Origin: an uncultured Moraxella sp.
GTDB taxonomy: Bacteria > Pseudomonadota > Gammaproteobacteria > Pseudomonadales > Moraxellaceae
DNA length: 64,000 bases
Assembly: GCA_943908425.1 (NCBI GenBank)
Contig: CALTTC010000003.1
Span: 84,419-148,418 of the forward strand
Direction of reading: 5' to 3'
Position 1 is the stretch's first letter. Every line of letters starts with the position of its first letter. Below the pieces are notes generated by a model, which was given only the letters and a program-made list of their open reading frames with translations, ran no database searches and had not been told where the DNA came from. The position numbers and the translations under genes are program-made. Shown here in pieces: positions 53,960 through 63,940 of the stretch.

Positions 53960-54928
53960 TTAGTGGTCTTTAATTGGCTTGTCATTTTTTAATTGGCTTT
54001 CTATAAAGTCAATAAAATCAACAGCAATAGACGTACCACACTGCTCATCAATTTCACGAATACAAGTGGGGCTGGTTACGTTAATCTCGGTAATTTTATC
54101 ACCAATCACATCAAGCCCCACAAACCATAGCCCTTTTTGTAATAAAGTCGGTGCAACCGTTTCGGCAATTTGACGCTCAGTGTCCGATAAAGGCATTGCT
54201 ACCCCACGCCCCCCTGCTGCCAAATTGCCCCGTGTCTCGCCAGTTTTTGGAATGCGTGCCAAGCAATAATCCACAGGGCGACCGCCAACTATCAAGATTC
54301 TTTTATCGCCATCTTTGATTTGTGGCAAATACTGCTGTGCCATCACAGGCAAGCGTTCAAATTCGGTCAATAATTCAAGTGTTGCCCCAATATTTGGACT
54401 ATCGCTCGTCAAGCGAAAAATCCCTGCACCGCCCATACCATCCAAGGGCTTGACAATCACATCGCTAAAATTTTCAATAAATGCACGAATATGAGCTTCT
54501 TTGCTTGTTACTATCGTTGGGGTCATAAGACTGGCAAATTGCGTGGCGAACAGTTTTTCGTTGCAATTTTGCACACTGGTTGGGTCATTGACCACCAACA
54601 CGCCTTGACGTTTGGCGAATTCAAGCAAATATAAAGCATATAAAAACGCCATTGTAAACGGCGGGTCTTTACGCATTAAAATCACATCAAATGCCGTTAC
54701 ATCATCACTTGTTTTGTTGCTAAGCGTATAAAAGTTTGTCGTTTTATTAACACTAATAGCGTGGCTATCCACCATCAATTTGCCATTATCAAGCCACAAG
54801 TCCCCAATTTGACAATAGTGCAACAAATGCCCTTTATCGCTAATCGCCCACATCATGGCAAGCGTTGAGTCTTTTTTTATGTTAATTGTGGCAATATCGT
54901 CCATCACCACCAAAAATTTTAATGCCAT
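53960..54928 (-). CDS. gshB: Glutathione synthetase
   Basis: ATP-grasp enzyme that adds glycine to gamma-glutamylcysteine. The 322-residue protein has LKFLVVMDDIATINIKKDST at the start, MRKDPPF, VNDPTSVQNCNEKLFA, KPLDGMGGAGIFR, and GLDVIGDKITEINVTSP. The start at 54928 has AAGGGGG 6 nt upstream. Genes on both sides are unrelated in pathway, and both spacers exceed 200 bp, so it is probably transcribed alone. Confidence 0.96.
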   Translation of the reverse strand: MALKFLVVMDDIATINIKKDSTLAMMWAISDKGHLLHYCQIGDLWLDNGKLMVDSHAISVNKTTNFYTLSNKTSDDVTAFDVILMRKDPPFTMAFLYALYLLEFAKRQGVLVVNDPTSVQNCNEKLFATQFASLMTPTIVTSKEAHIRAFIENFSDVIVKPLDGMGGAGIFRLTSDSPNIGATLELLTEFERLPVMAQQYLPQIKDGDKRILIVGGRPVDYCLARIPKTGETRGNLAAGGRGVAMPLSDTERQIAETVAPTLLQKGLWFVGLDVIGDKITEINVTSPTCIREIDEQCGTSIAVDFIDFIESQLKNDKPIKDH

Positions 54929-55158
54929 TTATTACCCCCTTAGCTGTTATTATTAACTACTATTATCAAGCAAAACTATTATCATTAAGCAAAACGATAA
55001 AAATTGTTATATCAATGGCTTTTAATCATCGCTTTTAATCAATTAACTTTTGATTATCGCTTTTAAAACCGCCATCAGACATAGTCATTTAGCCATAAAT
55101 ATTTTTAGTGTGTTATAAAACCAAACCACTTTAATAGCTTTTTTAACGCTTAACGCAT

Positions 55159-55875
55159 TTAAACACCATATTGTTCACGATAAGCTTGCATTTTTGGCAA
55201 ATGCTCATCATCACCATTTTGCCCCAAAAACGCAATAATATCATCAATATCTAGCAAACTATATACACCTACCCCAAACGTTTGTGCCACTTCTTGCACC
55301 GCTGACTGCTCGTTTTGTCCACGCTCTTTGCGGTCTAGTGCCACCACAATGCCTGCAAGGCTTGCCCCTGCTGTGTCTAGTAGCTGTGCCACTTCACGGA
55401 TTGCCGTGCCTGCTGTAATCACATCATCAATCACCCAGACCGCCTTGCCTGCCAAATCCGCTCCCACCAGCATACCGCCTTCTCCGTGCGTCTTGGCTTC
55501 TTTGCGGTTATAGCCCCAATTAGCATCAATGCCATAATCACGCCACAACGCATAAGCCGTTGCTGCCACAAACGGAATGCCCTTATAAGCTGCTCCAAAT
55601 AACGTCAGCACATCATCATTAGCTCGGCTTTTGCTATTATGCTCCGCCAAAAGACTGGCATACCCTGATGCTAATTGTGCCAAACTTTGTGCCGATGACA
55701 ACTGCCCTGCATTAAAAAAATAAGGGCTAATCCGTCCTGATTTTAAACTAAATTGCCCAAAACGCAATACATCATGGGCTAATAATTGCTCAATAAATGC
55801 CGTTTTATTAAAGGCTATGTTATCGTGCATTGTATTGTTTTGTAATGCTTGGTTTTGCATTGTTTCACTTTGCAT
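55159..55875 (-). CDS. pyrE: Orotate phosphoribosyltransferase
   Basis: Makes OMP from orotate and PRPP; the product goes to PyrF, encoded 2 kb away. The 238-residue protein has LRFGQFSLKSGRISPYFFN, the PRPP motif WVIDDVITAGTAIREV, and GGMLVGADLAGKAVW. It carries an extra lead of about 22 residues (MQSETMQNQALQNNTMHDN) rich in Met, Gln and Asn and built on short repeats. The start at 55875 is still supported, with AAGGGGG 5 nt upstream. Confidence 0.95.
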   Translation of the reverse strand: MQSETMQNQALQNNTMHDNIAFNKTAFIEQLLAHDVLRFGQFSLKSGRISPYFFNAGQLSSAQSLAQLASGYASLLAEHNSKSRANDDVLTLFGAAYKGIPFVAATAYALWRDYGIDANWGYNRKEAKTHGEGGMLVGADLAGKAVWVIDDVITAGTAIREVAQLLDTAGASLAGIVVALDRKERGQNEQSAVQEVAQTFGVGVYSLLDIDDIIAFLGQNGDDEHLPKMQAYREQYGV

Positions 55876-56124
55876 TGTTACCCCCTTTTTTTATCATTTT
55901 AAATCAAAACGCACTTTTATAAAAAAGCAAAATTAAATTAGTGATTGCTTGCCTTGACAAGCTTTTTTAAAATATAAAACGCAATAACAGTAAACTAAAC
56001 AACAAAGCTTACAAAAACCAAAGTTTACAAACCATTTAATCTAACAGTTATACCACTTGATTGATTAAACAACCCCTATTCACCTTTGACAACCACTCAA
56101 TCACCCAAATTTTTTGGCTCAAGC

Positions 56125-57222
56125 TCAAGCATCAAAAGCGGTAAAGCTTAGCACATCAGCAATCATTTTGGTCTTAGCTTGCACCATTAGCAAGCGGTCA
56201 ATCCCCAACGCCACCCCAGCACAGCTTGGTATGGCATCAATCACCGCAAGCAACTTTTCATCAATCGGCATTATGGGCAACCCGAGTTGCTCACGTTGTT
56301 TGTTATCCGCCAAAAACCGCTCATACAACACCTTGCTGTCCGCCAATTCATCATAACCATTGGCAAGCTCCAACCCATCAATGTATAGCTCAAACCGTGC
56401 CGATACTACCATCTCATCGCTGTCTTTATGCACTTTGGCAAGTGATGCTAATTCTTTTGGGAAATCGGTCAAAAACACCGCAGAAATGGCGGTTTGTGCG
56501 TGATCTTGACTGCTGTCTTTTTTTACACCATTCGCTTTATCGCTATCCACATCATTGCCCGCAAGATTGGCTGTAGCGTTCAATGCCATTTTGCCAAGCT
56601 CTGGTTCAACCGCCACCGCAAATAAAAAATCCACATAAGCCAATCTATCATCGCCCAAATCGCTTGCCAAGCCATAATCATAAGCTTTTTGTTTTAGCAC
56701 GCCAATATCCGCAAGCAAAGGGTCAATGCCAAGTTTCGCAAAAAAAGCGTGCTTATAGCTTAGCTTTTGTATTAACAGCGGTCGCCCAAGACAAAGAGCA
56801 ACCAAATCAGAAACTTCCGCCATCAAGTCGTCTAAGCTAAAGTCTGGGCGATACCACTCAAGCATAGTAAATTCGCTGTTGTGGCGGTCGCTATGCTCAT
56901 CATCACGAAATACCTTACAAATCTGATATATTGCCCCTGTGCCACAAGCAAGCAAGCGTTTCATTGCAAACTCAGGCGACGTTTGTAAATAATGGCACGC
57001 ACGCTTACCCCCCATATGCCGATACGCCAACACCGATGCCAAATGCACATCAGTCGTTGCCGATGACGATAAAATCGGCGTTTCTACTTCTAACACCCCT
57101 TTTTTGGCAAAAAAATCTCGGATGGTTTGGTATAAGCTTGCCCGAGCTTGCAAAGCAGTGATTAGCTTGGCATTAGTTGCTTTAGTATTAGTTACTTTAT
57201 CGCTTGGATTATTATCTTTCAT
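56125..57222 (-). CDS. epmA: Elongation factor P lysine(34) ligase EpmA
   Basis: LysRS paralogue (also PoxA, GenX, YjeA) that attaches beta-lysine to EF-P, easing translation of polyproline stretches. The 365-residue protein is only a class II synthetase core: VLEVETPILSSSATTD, QTSPEFAMKRLLACGTG, FRDDEHSDRHNSEFTMLEWYR, FELYIDGLELANGYDEL, and GVALGIDRLLM. No anticodon-binding domain is present, which separates it from LysRS. An insertion around residues 215-245 is rich in Asn, Asp and Ser. It stands between pyrE and pyrF. Confidence 0.93.
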   Translation of the reverse strand: MKDNNPSDKVTNTKATNAKLITALQARASLYQTIRDFFAKKGVLEVETPILSSSATTDVHLASVLAYRHMGGKRACHYLQTSPEFAMKRLLACGTGAIYQICKVFRDDEHSDRHNSEFTMLEWYRPDFSLDDLMAEVSDLVALCLGRPLLIQKLSYKHAFFAKLGIDPLLADIGVLKQKAYDYGLASDLGDDRLAYVDFLFAVAVEPELGKMALNATANLAGNDVDSDKANGVKKDSSQDHAQTAISAVFLTDFPKELASLAKVHKDSDEMVVSARFELYIDGLELANGYDELADSKVLYERFLADNKQREQLGLPIMPIDEKLLAVIDAIPSCAGVALGIDRLLMVQAKTKMIADVLSFTAFDA

Positions 57223-57382
57223 CAGTTGTCGTGTTAATCTATTATTTTTTAAGCCACTATTTTTAAGGCATTTTTTAACGTATTATTTTGAAACATCGTT
57301 TTGGAACATTGTTTCAATGCACTGATTTTAAGGTATTTTTTTAAGTATCACCGCCTAGCACCACCACCAACCACTCATTTTT

Positions 57383-58093
57383 TTATTGGCTTACGCCGTT
57401 TATGCCTGCCAAAATCTGTTGCAATTTTGCATTGGGGTCTTTGTCAGTGGTAATGGAGCGTCCAATCACCAAAAAGTCAGCCCCATTCGCCAAAGCATCT
57501 GTTGGGGTGCAAATACGTTTTTGGTCATCGCAGTGATCATCTGGCAGGCGAATACCGGGCGTTACAAGTTTAAGGCGTGTCAATTCACGCTTTAAGCTTT
57601 TGGCTTCTTTGGCAGAACACACCACCCCGTCTAGCCCTGCTTGCTCGGTCAATGTCGCCAAATAATGCACCTGTTCACTCACAGTGCGATTGATGCCCAG
57701 TGCTGTCAAGTCCTTATCGGTCATTGACGTTAATACAGTTACTGCAATAAGTAGCGTGTTATAACCACCATCGTCCAATCGTTCACGGCACAAACGCATC
57801 GTATCCAACCCAACGCTTGCGTGAATATTGGTCATCCAAACGCCCATATCCGCAGCCGCTCGTACCGCTTGGGCAGTGGTATTGGGTATATCGTGGAATT
57901 TTAAGTCCAAAAAAATCTCAAAACCAAGCTTATGCAACGCTTCAACAGCACTTACCCCACAAGCGGTAAACAGCTCTTTACCCACCTTTAAACGACACAA
58001 TGCTGGATCAAGTGTTCCCGCCAATGCCAGCGTACTTGGTAGATCAGGTTTATCCAAGGCGACAATGATTGGTGATAAGGGTAGATTAGGCAT
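57383..58093 (-). CDS. pyrF: Orotidine 5'-phosphate decarboxylase
   Basis: Last step of UMP synthesis. The 236-residue TIM barrel has IIVALDKPD, the catalytic tetrad segment [17 protein letters not shown] (Lys-Asp-x-x-Asp type), [10 protein letters not shown], and [12 protein letters not shown] at the phosphate site. The ATG at 58093 is preferred over 58135, with AAAGAG 8 nt upstream. It follows lapA after 45 bp, part of the conserved rpsA-ihfB-lapA-pyrF order. Confidence 0.95.
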   Translation of the reverse strand: MPNLPLSPIIVALDKPDLPSTLALAGTLDPALCRLKVGKELFTACGVSAVEALHKLGFEIFLDLKFHDIPNTTAQAVRAAADMGVWMTNIHASVGLDTMRLCRERLDDGGYNTLLIAVTVLTSMTDKDLTALGINRTVSEQVHYLATLTEQAGLDGVVCSAKEAKSLKRELTRLKLVTPGIRLPDDHCDDQKRICTPTDALANGADFLVIGRSITTDKDPNAKLQQILAGINGVSQ

Positions 58094-58138
58094 GATTGAC
58101 TCTTTATAAGTAGAACTCGTATGGATAGAACTCACGGT

Positions 58139-58495
58139 TTAGACATCACGATGTGCTTCGTTTAGCACCACAGGATGGGTATCTTTTAGCACTTGACTAC
58201 CACGGTGCTGTTGAATGACGATATTCGCTTCATCCAGCTTGGTTTGTAATGCTTGCTTATCTTTTCGTAAACGCCCCAGTTCAAAACGCATGGGCAACAC
58301 CTTAAAAGCAATCAGTGCAAGCAGTCCGCCAATTAATACGCCAAGCACAAGCGAGACAATCAGCAAAAGACCCAAATTCATTGCTGGCGGATTGGCAAAT
58401 AATAAATTCACCCCCACCACGCTATTATTTGCCAGCACCAATGCCAGCGAATAACCAAACAGCGCCACCAAAATAATCGTTAATACAATATTCAT
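58139..58495 (-). CDS. lapA: LapA-domain (DUF1049) inner membrane protein
   Basis: LapA with LapB/YciM recruits FtsH to regulate LpxC and thus lipid A synthesis. The 118-residue protein has two membrane helices (IVLTIILVALFGYSLALVLA and LGLLLIVSLVLGVLIGGLLA) with a short hydrophilic turn containing ANNSVVGVNLLF, then a cytoplasmic coiled coil (LGRLRKDKQALQTKLDEAN). The ATG at 58495, 7 bp after the ihfB stop, fits the family; the ORF start at 58522 lies inside ihfB. The usual partner lapB is absent here: pyrF follows directly. Confidence 0.9.
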   Translation of the reverse strand: MNIVLTIILVALFGYSLALVLANNSVVGVNLLFANPPAMNLGLLLIVSLVLGVLIGGLLALIAFKVLPMRFELGRLRKDKQALQTKLDEANIVIQQHRGSQVLKDTHPVVLNEAHRDV

Positions 58496-58502
58496 TATGC
58501 TA

Positions 58503-58799
58503 TCACTCGTCCACCGCTTCACGCAATGCTTTGCCCACCTTGAAAAACGGTATCGCCTTTTGCGTTACCGCCACTTTCTTACCAGTGCGTGGATTTCTTG
58601 CCAGTCTTGCCTCACGTTTATGCAGACAAAACGTCCCAAACCCTCGCACTTCTATACGCCCATCATCAACCAAGGTATCGGTCATCAACTCAAGCAGTTC
58701 ACGCACCGCCGCCTCCACTAACGACTCCTCAAAACGGTCATCACAGCGCGTGGAGAGCTCACAGATAAGCTCAGATTTTGTTATATTTGGCGTTTGCAT
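58503..58799 (-). CDS. ihfB: Integration host factor subunit beta
   Basis: DNA-bending nucleoid protein, partner of IhfA. The 98-residue protein has KSELICELSTRC, the dimer core, GRIEVRGFGTFCLHKR, and the DNA-intercalating arm ARNPRTGKKV with its proline. The ATG at 58799 has AAGGGA 5 nt upstream. It follows rpsA after a strong terminator, so it must have its own promoter in the 150-bp gap; none was assigned with confidence. Confidence 0.95.
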   Translation of the reverse strand: MQTPNITKSELICELSTRCDDRFEESLVEAAVRELLELMTDTLVDDGRIEVRGFGTFCLHKREARLARNPRTGKKVAVTQKAIPFFKVGKALREAVDE

Positions 58800-58905
58800 A
58801 CCATCCCTTACAATACCTGCCAATCATTTTTGGCTATTATGATAACTTATATTTACCAAAATTAAAACGCTATTTTTATTTTTTGTGTTATTTATGGGCA
58901 ATAAA

Positions 58906-58935
58906 GAAAAAACGGCAACCCAACTAGGTTGCCGC
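58906..58935 (-). terminator. Intrinsic terminator of rpsA
   Basis: CGGCAACC and GGTTGCCG form a perfect 8-bp GC-rich stem with loop CAACTA, followed on the minus strand by six Ts. It lies 20 bp after the rpsA stop. Confidence 0.92.
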
Positions 58936-58953
58936 TCATTAGCATAAGAGTGC

Positions 58954-60627
58954 TTATCTTACGATATCACCGAACAAATCACCCAATGTTTTTGGCTGAT
59001 TATCGCTAGTTGCTGATAGCTCTTTAATGGCTTGACGCTCATCGGCTTCGTCTTTAGCTTTGATAGACAGTGTTACGGTGCGTGATTTGCGGTCAGTACC
59101 CACAATTTTCGCTTCCACTTCATCGCCGACCGCTAAGACTTTGCTTGCATCTTCTACGCGCTCACGAGCGATATCAGAGGCACGCACATAGCCGTTCACT
59201 TCTTCAGCTAGGCTAACAGTTGCGCCTTTAGCGTCCACCTCGGTTACCGTACCTTTCACGATTGCCCCACGCTCATTAGCGGTTAGGTATTCGTTGAATG
59301 GGTCAGAATTTAGCTGTTTAATGCCAAGGCTAATACGGTTTTTCTCTACATCAACGTCCAACACTACCGCATCAACGGTATCGCCTTTGTTGTAGCTACG
59401 GATGGCTTCTTCGCCTGATTCTTGCCAAGAAATGTCCGACAAGTGTACCAAACCGTCAATACCGCCTTCTAAGCCGATAAAGATACCAAAATCAGTGATC
59501 GATTTAATTGTACCAGTGATTTTTTGCCCTTTTTCGTGGTTTTTGTCAAACTCTTCCCAAGGATTTGGCATGGTTTGCTTAATACCAAGGCTAATACGGC
59601 GACGCTCGCTATCAATCTCTAGTACCATGACTTTAATTTCATCGCCCACCTGCACCACTTTGCCAGGGTGAATGTTTTTGTTGGTGTGATCCATCTCTGA
59701 CACGTGCACCAAACCTTCAATCCCTTCGGCAATCTCAGCAAAACAGCCATACTCAGTAAGATTTGTCACGCGTGCATCGGTGATAGTGCCTACAGGATAT
59801 TGTTGCTCGACTTCATTCCAAGGGTCAGTACCTAGTTGCTTAAGCCCTAGGCTCACGCGGTTACGCTCACGATCAAATTTTAAGATTTTAACTTTCAAGT
59901 CTTGACCAACTTCTACCGCTTCGCTTGGGTGCTTAATACGGCGCCACGCCATATCGGTGATATGTAGCAAGCCATCAATACCGCCCAAATCAACAAACGC
60001 GCCGTAATCGGTCAAGTTTTTGACCACGCCTTCTACTTCCATGCCTTCTTCTAGCTTGGCAAGCAATTCATCACGTTCTGCTGAATTGGCAACTTCCATG
60101 ACTGCACGGCGTGATACCACGATGTTGTTGCGTGGCTCATCAATCTTGATAACTTTAAATTCAAGCTCTTTGCCTTCTAGGTGCGTTGTTTCGCGGATTG
60201 GACGAACATCCACCAACGAACCTGGCAAGAACGCACGCAAGGTACCAATCTCCACCGTAAAGCCACCTTTGACTTTAGAGGTGATGGTCCCTTTAACGAT
60301 TTCGTTATTTTCGTGTAGAACTTCAAGCGCTCTCCAGCTTTCTTGACGCTTGGCTTCATCGCGTGACAGTAGGGTTTGTCCCATACCGTTGTCTACCGCT
60401 TTAACCATCACGTCAATACTGTCGCCCACAGCGACTTCTAGTTCGCCATTGTCATTTAAAAATTCAGAACGCTCAATCACGCCCTCTGATTTTAGACCTG
60501 TGTCTACAATAATAACGCCACGGTCATCATCAATTAGTACGACGGTACCTGAGATGATAGAACCTTGTTCTATATTTAGGCTGTTGCCAGATTCACTTGC
60601 TTCAAACAATTCCGCAAAAGATTGCAT
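58954..60627 (-). CDS. rpsA: 30S ribosomal protein S1
   Basis: RNA-binding ribosomal protein that helps mRNAs onto the 30S subunit. At 557 residues it equals the E. coli length and carries six S1 OB-folds; the central ones show the typical [40 protein letters not shown] and [17 protein letters not shown] strands. The ATG at 60627 has AAGGT 6 nt upstream, preferred over 60642. The 130-bp region towards cmk probably holds its promoter and the leader used for autoregulation in other bacteria. Confidence 0.97.
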   Translation of the reverse strand: MQSFAELFEASESGNSLNIEQGSIISGTVVLIDDDRGVIIVDTGLKSEGVIERSEFLNDNGELEVAVGDSIDVMVKAVDNGMGQTLLSRDEAKRQESWRALEVLHENNEIVKGTITSKVKGGFTVEIGTLRAFLPGSLVDVRPIRETTHLEGKELEFKVIKIDEPRNNIVVSRRAVMEVANSAERDELLAKLEEGMEVEGVVKNLTDYGAFVDLGGIDGLLHITDMAWRRIKHPSEAVEVGQDLKVKILKFDRERNRVSLGLKQLGTDPWNEVEQQYPVGTITDARVTNLTEYGCFAEIAEGIEGLVHVSEMDHTNKNIHPGKVVQVGDEIKVMVLEIDSERRRISLGIKQTMPNPWEEFDKNHEKGQKITGTIKSITDFGIFIGLEGGIDGLVHLSDISWQESGEEAIRSYNKGDTVDAVVLDVDVEKNRISLGIKQLNSDPFNEYLTANERGAIVKGTVTEVDAKGATVSLAEEVNGYVRASDIARERVEDASKVLAVGDEVEAKIVGTDRKSRTVTLSIKAKDEADERQAIKELSATSDNQPKTLGDLFGDIVR

Positions 60628-60757
60628 AGAGTTACCTTTCATTAACCGCGACTGTCAGCCGTGCGGTGCAAATTAACAAACCGTCGGCTCATCGCTGACA
60701 CCACCAAACAGCTTGCAATAAAATAAATGGCTATTGTAGCGTACATTAACAAAAAAA

Positions 60758-61477
60758 TCATCCTTTATTTGTAAAATTTGCTAACTTTTGCGTAATAAAT
60801 CCCCATGCCTGTGCATAGACCTCATCGGCACTTAAATGCGAGCTATCAATAATTAGGGCATCGCTAGCAGGGCAAGATGGGGCAACCGCGCGGGTTTCGT
60901 CAAGATTATCACGCCTTTGAATATCGCTAAGCACCACCGCAAAATCAGCGTGCTTGCCTGCTTGCTGTAACTGCGCCACGCGCCTTGTTGCCCGCGCTGC
61001 TGCGTTCGCCGTCAAAAAAATCTTTGCATCCGCCTTTGGGAAAATCACCGTCCCCATATCGCGCCCATCTGCCACCAAACCTGCCCGTGTCGCCATATCA
61101 CGCTGTAGCCCAAGTAACGCCGCACGCACCCCAGCAAAGCTTGCCACAACGGAGGCATAGCCACCCACCGTCTCATTTCTGATATCCTGCTGTAATGGCT
61201 TGCCATCCAACAAAATATCTATCGCTTGCGTGTCATCATTCACCACAAAATCAATCTGTAATCCTGCGGTAAATGTCGCCAACGCCTGTGCCAGTGCATC
61301 ATTATCAGTACGGACGTCTTTAGCGGTTAATAACCCCTGCTCGTATGCCAACAGCCCCACAATGCGATACAATGCACCAGAATCCAATAAGTTAAAGCCG
61401 AGTATTTTTGCTAAGCGATAAGCCAGCGTACCTTTGCCACTGCCACTTGAGCCATCTATCGTAATAATTGGGTACAT
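60758..61477 (-). CDS. cmk: Cytidylate kinase
   Basis: Phosphorylates CMP and dCMP. The 239-residue protein has the P-loop DGSSGSGKGTLAYRLA, LDSGALYR, the CMP-binding VADGRDMGTVIFP, FLTANAAARATRR (lid), and the terminal IDSSHLSADEV. The ATG at 61477 lies 6 nt after AAGGA; a GTG one codon earlier abuts the tadA stop and is too close to it. The cmk-rpsA-ihfB order is widely conserved in gamma-proteobacteria. Confidence 0.95.
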   Translation of the reverse strand: MYPIITIDGSSGSGKGTLAYRLAKILGFNLLDSGALYRIVGLLAYEQGLLTAKDVRTDNDALAQALATFTAGLQIDFVVNDDTQAIDILLDGKPLQQDIRNETVGGYASVVASFAGVRAALLGLQRDMATRAGLVADGRDMGTVIFPKADAKIFLTANAAARATRRVAQLQQAGKHADFAVVLSDIQRRDNLDETRAVAPSCPASDALIIDSSHLSADEVYAQAWGFITQKLANFTNKG

Positions 61478-61480
61478 CAC

Positions 61481-62056
61481 TTATCCTTTTATATAACCAG
61501 ATAGCTTGCGTTTACTTGCGCGCCTATCTTGAAAAAACTGGCGTAACACTGTCGCGCAAGCACTACTTTGCACCCCGCCTGTTACCGCTAGCTGATGATT
61601 AAAATAACACTTCTGCCATAATGCTTCTTGGCTTAGCACCACCCCTGCCTTAGGCTCATACGCGCCGAACACAAGCCGTGATACGCGTGCATGAATGATT
61701 GCCCCAAGACACATTGTACACGGCTCAAGCGTTACATAGAGCGTACAGCCTTGTGGCAAGCGATAATTGGCAAAATGCTGGCACGCTGAACGAATGGCAA
61801 CCATCTCTGCGTGGGCGGTGCTATCCTTTGTAGCAATCGGGCAATTATACCCTGTGGCGATGATTTGTTGTTGATACACAATCACCGCCCCAACTGGGAC
61901 TTCGCCAAGCTTTGCGCCATCCATTGCAACCTGTAGCGCCTGTTGCATAAAATAATTATCGGCGTTGTGTTGGGCGGTTGCCTGCACGCTAGCCCTAAGA
62001 TAAGCCAAACGCTTATTAAGCAATGGCGTTAATGCAAAACGGTAATGACTGTCCAC
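61481..62056 (-). CDS. tadA: tRNA adenosine(34) deaminase TadA
   Basis: Converts A34 to inosine in tRNA-Arg(ACG). The zinc deaminase motifs are clear: STAHAEMVAI (His and catalytic Glu) and LEPCTMCLGAI (two Cys), plus GEVPVGAVIV at the substrate site. From the GTG at 62056 it has 191 residues, with about 35 more at the N-terminus than usual. An internal ATG at 61948 would give the standard size, but neither has a good ribosome site. The GTG lies 3 bp after the ung stop. Confidence 0.92.
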   Translation of the reverse strand: MDSHYRFALTPLLNKRLAYLRASVQATAQHNADNYFMQQALQVAMDGAKLGEVPVGAVIVYQQQIIATGYNCPIATKDSTAHAEMVAIRSACQHFANYRLPQGCTLYVTLEPCTMCLGAIIHARVSRLVFGAYEPKAGVVLSQEALWQKCYFNHQLAVTGGVQSSACATVLRQFFQDRRASKRKLSGYIKG

Positions 62057-62059
62057 AGA

Positions 62060-62776
62060 TTATAAGGGCAACTGCCAGTTAATCGGCGCTTTACCAAAGC
62101 TTATCAAATAATCATTAGCTTTTGAGAACACTTGACACCCAAAAAATCCGCCACGATTTGCCGATAAAGGGCTTGGGTGATTGGCAGTCAAGACCAAATG
62201 GCGGTCGGTATCAATATAGCGCCCTTTTTTCTTGGCATACGCCCCCCATAGGATAAACACGGTATGATCAGTGCGCGCATTGATGGCGCTAATCACCGCA
62301 TCGGTAAAGTCCTCCCAGCCCTGCCCTTGATGACTGCCAGCCTGCCCATGCTCCACGGTCAATACGCTGTTTAGTAACAATACGCCCTGCTCCGCCCACG
62401 CGGTCAAATCGCCGTGGGGCGAGATGGGCACTTTGACGTCATAAGCCAGCTCCTTTAGGATATTTTGTAAGCTTGGCGGTATGGGAATAATTTTTGGCAC
62501 ACTAAACGACAATCCCATCGCTTGCCCTGCACCGTGATAGGGGTCTTGCCCTAAAATTACCACCTTCACCTGCGATAATGGCGTTAAATGAAACGCCTTA
62601 AAAATATCCGCTTTGGGTGGATAAATTGTTTTACCATTGTCATATGCTTGCCTTAAAAATTCACGCAACTCATCCATGGATGGCGATAATAACGCCGTTT
62701 GTAGGGCGTGTTTCCATTCATTAGGTAGACGTACTTTATCTAATTTTGCTTGCTCGGTAGGCGTTAATGACATCAT
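62060..62776 (-). CDS. ung: Uracil-DNA glycosylase
   Basis: Removes uracil from DNA in base excision repair. The 238-residue protein shows the water-activating loop [59 protein letters not shown] and the minor-groove loop [14 protein letters not shown]. Its start overlaps the stop of the RDD gene by one base, so the two are coupled. Confidence 0.96.
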   Translation of the reverse strand: MMSLTPTEQAKLDKVRLPNEWKHALQTALLSPSMDELREFLRQAYDNGKTIYPPKADIFKAFHLTPLSQVKVVILGQDPYHGAGQAMGLSFSVPKIIPIPPSLQNILKELAYDVKVPISPHGDLTAWAEQGVLLLNSVLTVEHGQAGSHQGQGWEDFTDAVISAINARTDHTVFILWGAYAKKKGRYIDTDRHLVLTANHPSPLSANRGGFFGCQVFSKANDYLISFGKAPINWQLPL

Positions 62777-63741
62777 TATTTTCCAGTGTTGTTGGGCAAT
62801 TGACTTGGGTGTGCTTTAACCACTACCGTTTTGGACAGTTTATCATGCCAGCCTTGTTTTTTATTATCTTTGCTTGCCATAAAATAATTAACAGACAAGA
62901 GCGCAAGCGCCGCCAAATTCGCAAATGCCGACACCACTTGATAAATAATAAATATCACCACGGTGCGTAACCCAAGCACTTTTGTCTTGTTCGCTAATTG
63001 ATAGGTGTTATCATCCACAATACGAATGCCGACGCATAGCTTGCCAAGTGATTGTCCGCGCCTTGCCAACATCACAAGTTGCACAATCGCAAGCCCCACC
63101 ATCATCAAAAACGTGCTATACAACGCTGTCTTTGGCAAGGTAGTGGTCAAGCGCTCCACCAAGGCTTGATATTCTGCCACGCTTTGCACACTAAGCGCCT
63201 GTTGGTCAAAGCCTGCGTTAATCAACGCCAGCTGTAACGGCAACATCGTTAGCATAAACAGCACCATATTGATAGCAAACGCCAAACACCGACTGCCAAT
63301 ACTGGCAAATGCCACTTTATCTTGTTTTAATAAATGTGGCGGCACAGGCGTGGCGTGGCGACCTTGCCAATCGGGTAGACCACGCGTATCAGGCCTCTTA
63401 TCGGTAGGCGTGGCGCTTGGGGCTTTTCCATACAGTTCTGCTACGGTCAAGCGGCGTTTTGGCTCATCTGTTACTAGGCTGTCATTGCTTTGGGTGTTTA
63501 TGTTTTGGCTATTTGTATTTTGGGCGTTTGTGCTTTGGGTATCGCTTGCCAAGCGGTCAGCTGGACTTGGATTATAAAATTGTTGTCCGCCGGTCATTAC
63601 GCCCACAGACTGCCAACTATCCATACCGCTATGCCACATCAAATCGGCGAGCAACACCTCCTCCGATGCGAGCATGGTATTGACTTCCTCTAGCGTGTAA
63701 GGTCCTGCTTGTACATTGTCTCGTGCCAGATAAATTTGCAT
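62776..63741 (-). CDS. RDD-family membrane protein with N-terminal GYF-like domain
   Basis: A 321-residue protein of unknown function. Residues 1-60 match the bacterial GYF_2/DUF4339 type ([18 protein letters not shown] and [14 protein letters not shown]), usually a protein-interaction module. A low-complexity Asn/Gln/Ser/Thr stretch (about 68-92, repeats of TQN/SQN) follows, then a cytoplasmic linker and an RDD domain (about 135-300) with three to four membrane helices, [15 protein letters not shown] at its start and [16 protein letters not shown] in the middle. It heads the leftward RDD-ung-tadA-cmk block. Confidence 0.82.
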   Translation of the reverse strand: MQIYLARDNVQAGPYTLEEVNTMLASEEVLLADLMWHSGMDSWQSVGVMTGGQQFYNPSPADRLASDTQSTNAQNTNSQNINTQSNDSLVTDEPKRRLTVAELYGKAPSATPTDKRPDTRGLPDWQGRHATPVPPHLLKQDKVAFASIGSRCLAFAINMVLFMLTMLPLQLALINAGFDQQALSVQSVAEYQALVERLTTTLPKTALYSTFLMMVGLAIVQLVMLARRGQSLGKLCVGIRIVDDNTYQLANKTKVLGLRTVVIFIIYQVVSAFANLAALALLSVNYFMASKDNKKQGWHDKLSKTVVVKAHPSQLPNNTGK

Positions 63742-63940
63742 GGTGATATAAAGTCATCAAAATTGGCGTATTGTAAACTACAATGGGGATTGTTATCAAT
63801 TTTTAATCATTAATTTTTGCTTAAATGATAACAATTAAGCTTATTCTGCTTTTTTGGGTCAATTTACTAAATATTTTTACTAAATTGCCTAAAAATCAGT
63901 TAGAATACAAGGGTTATCGTGATATTTTTAAGGTAAAAAA

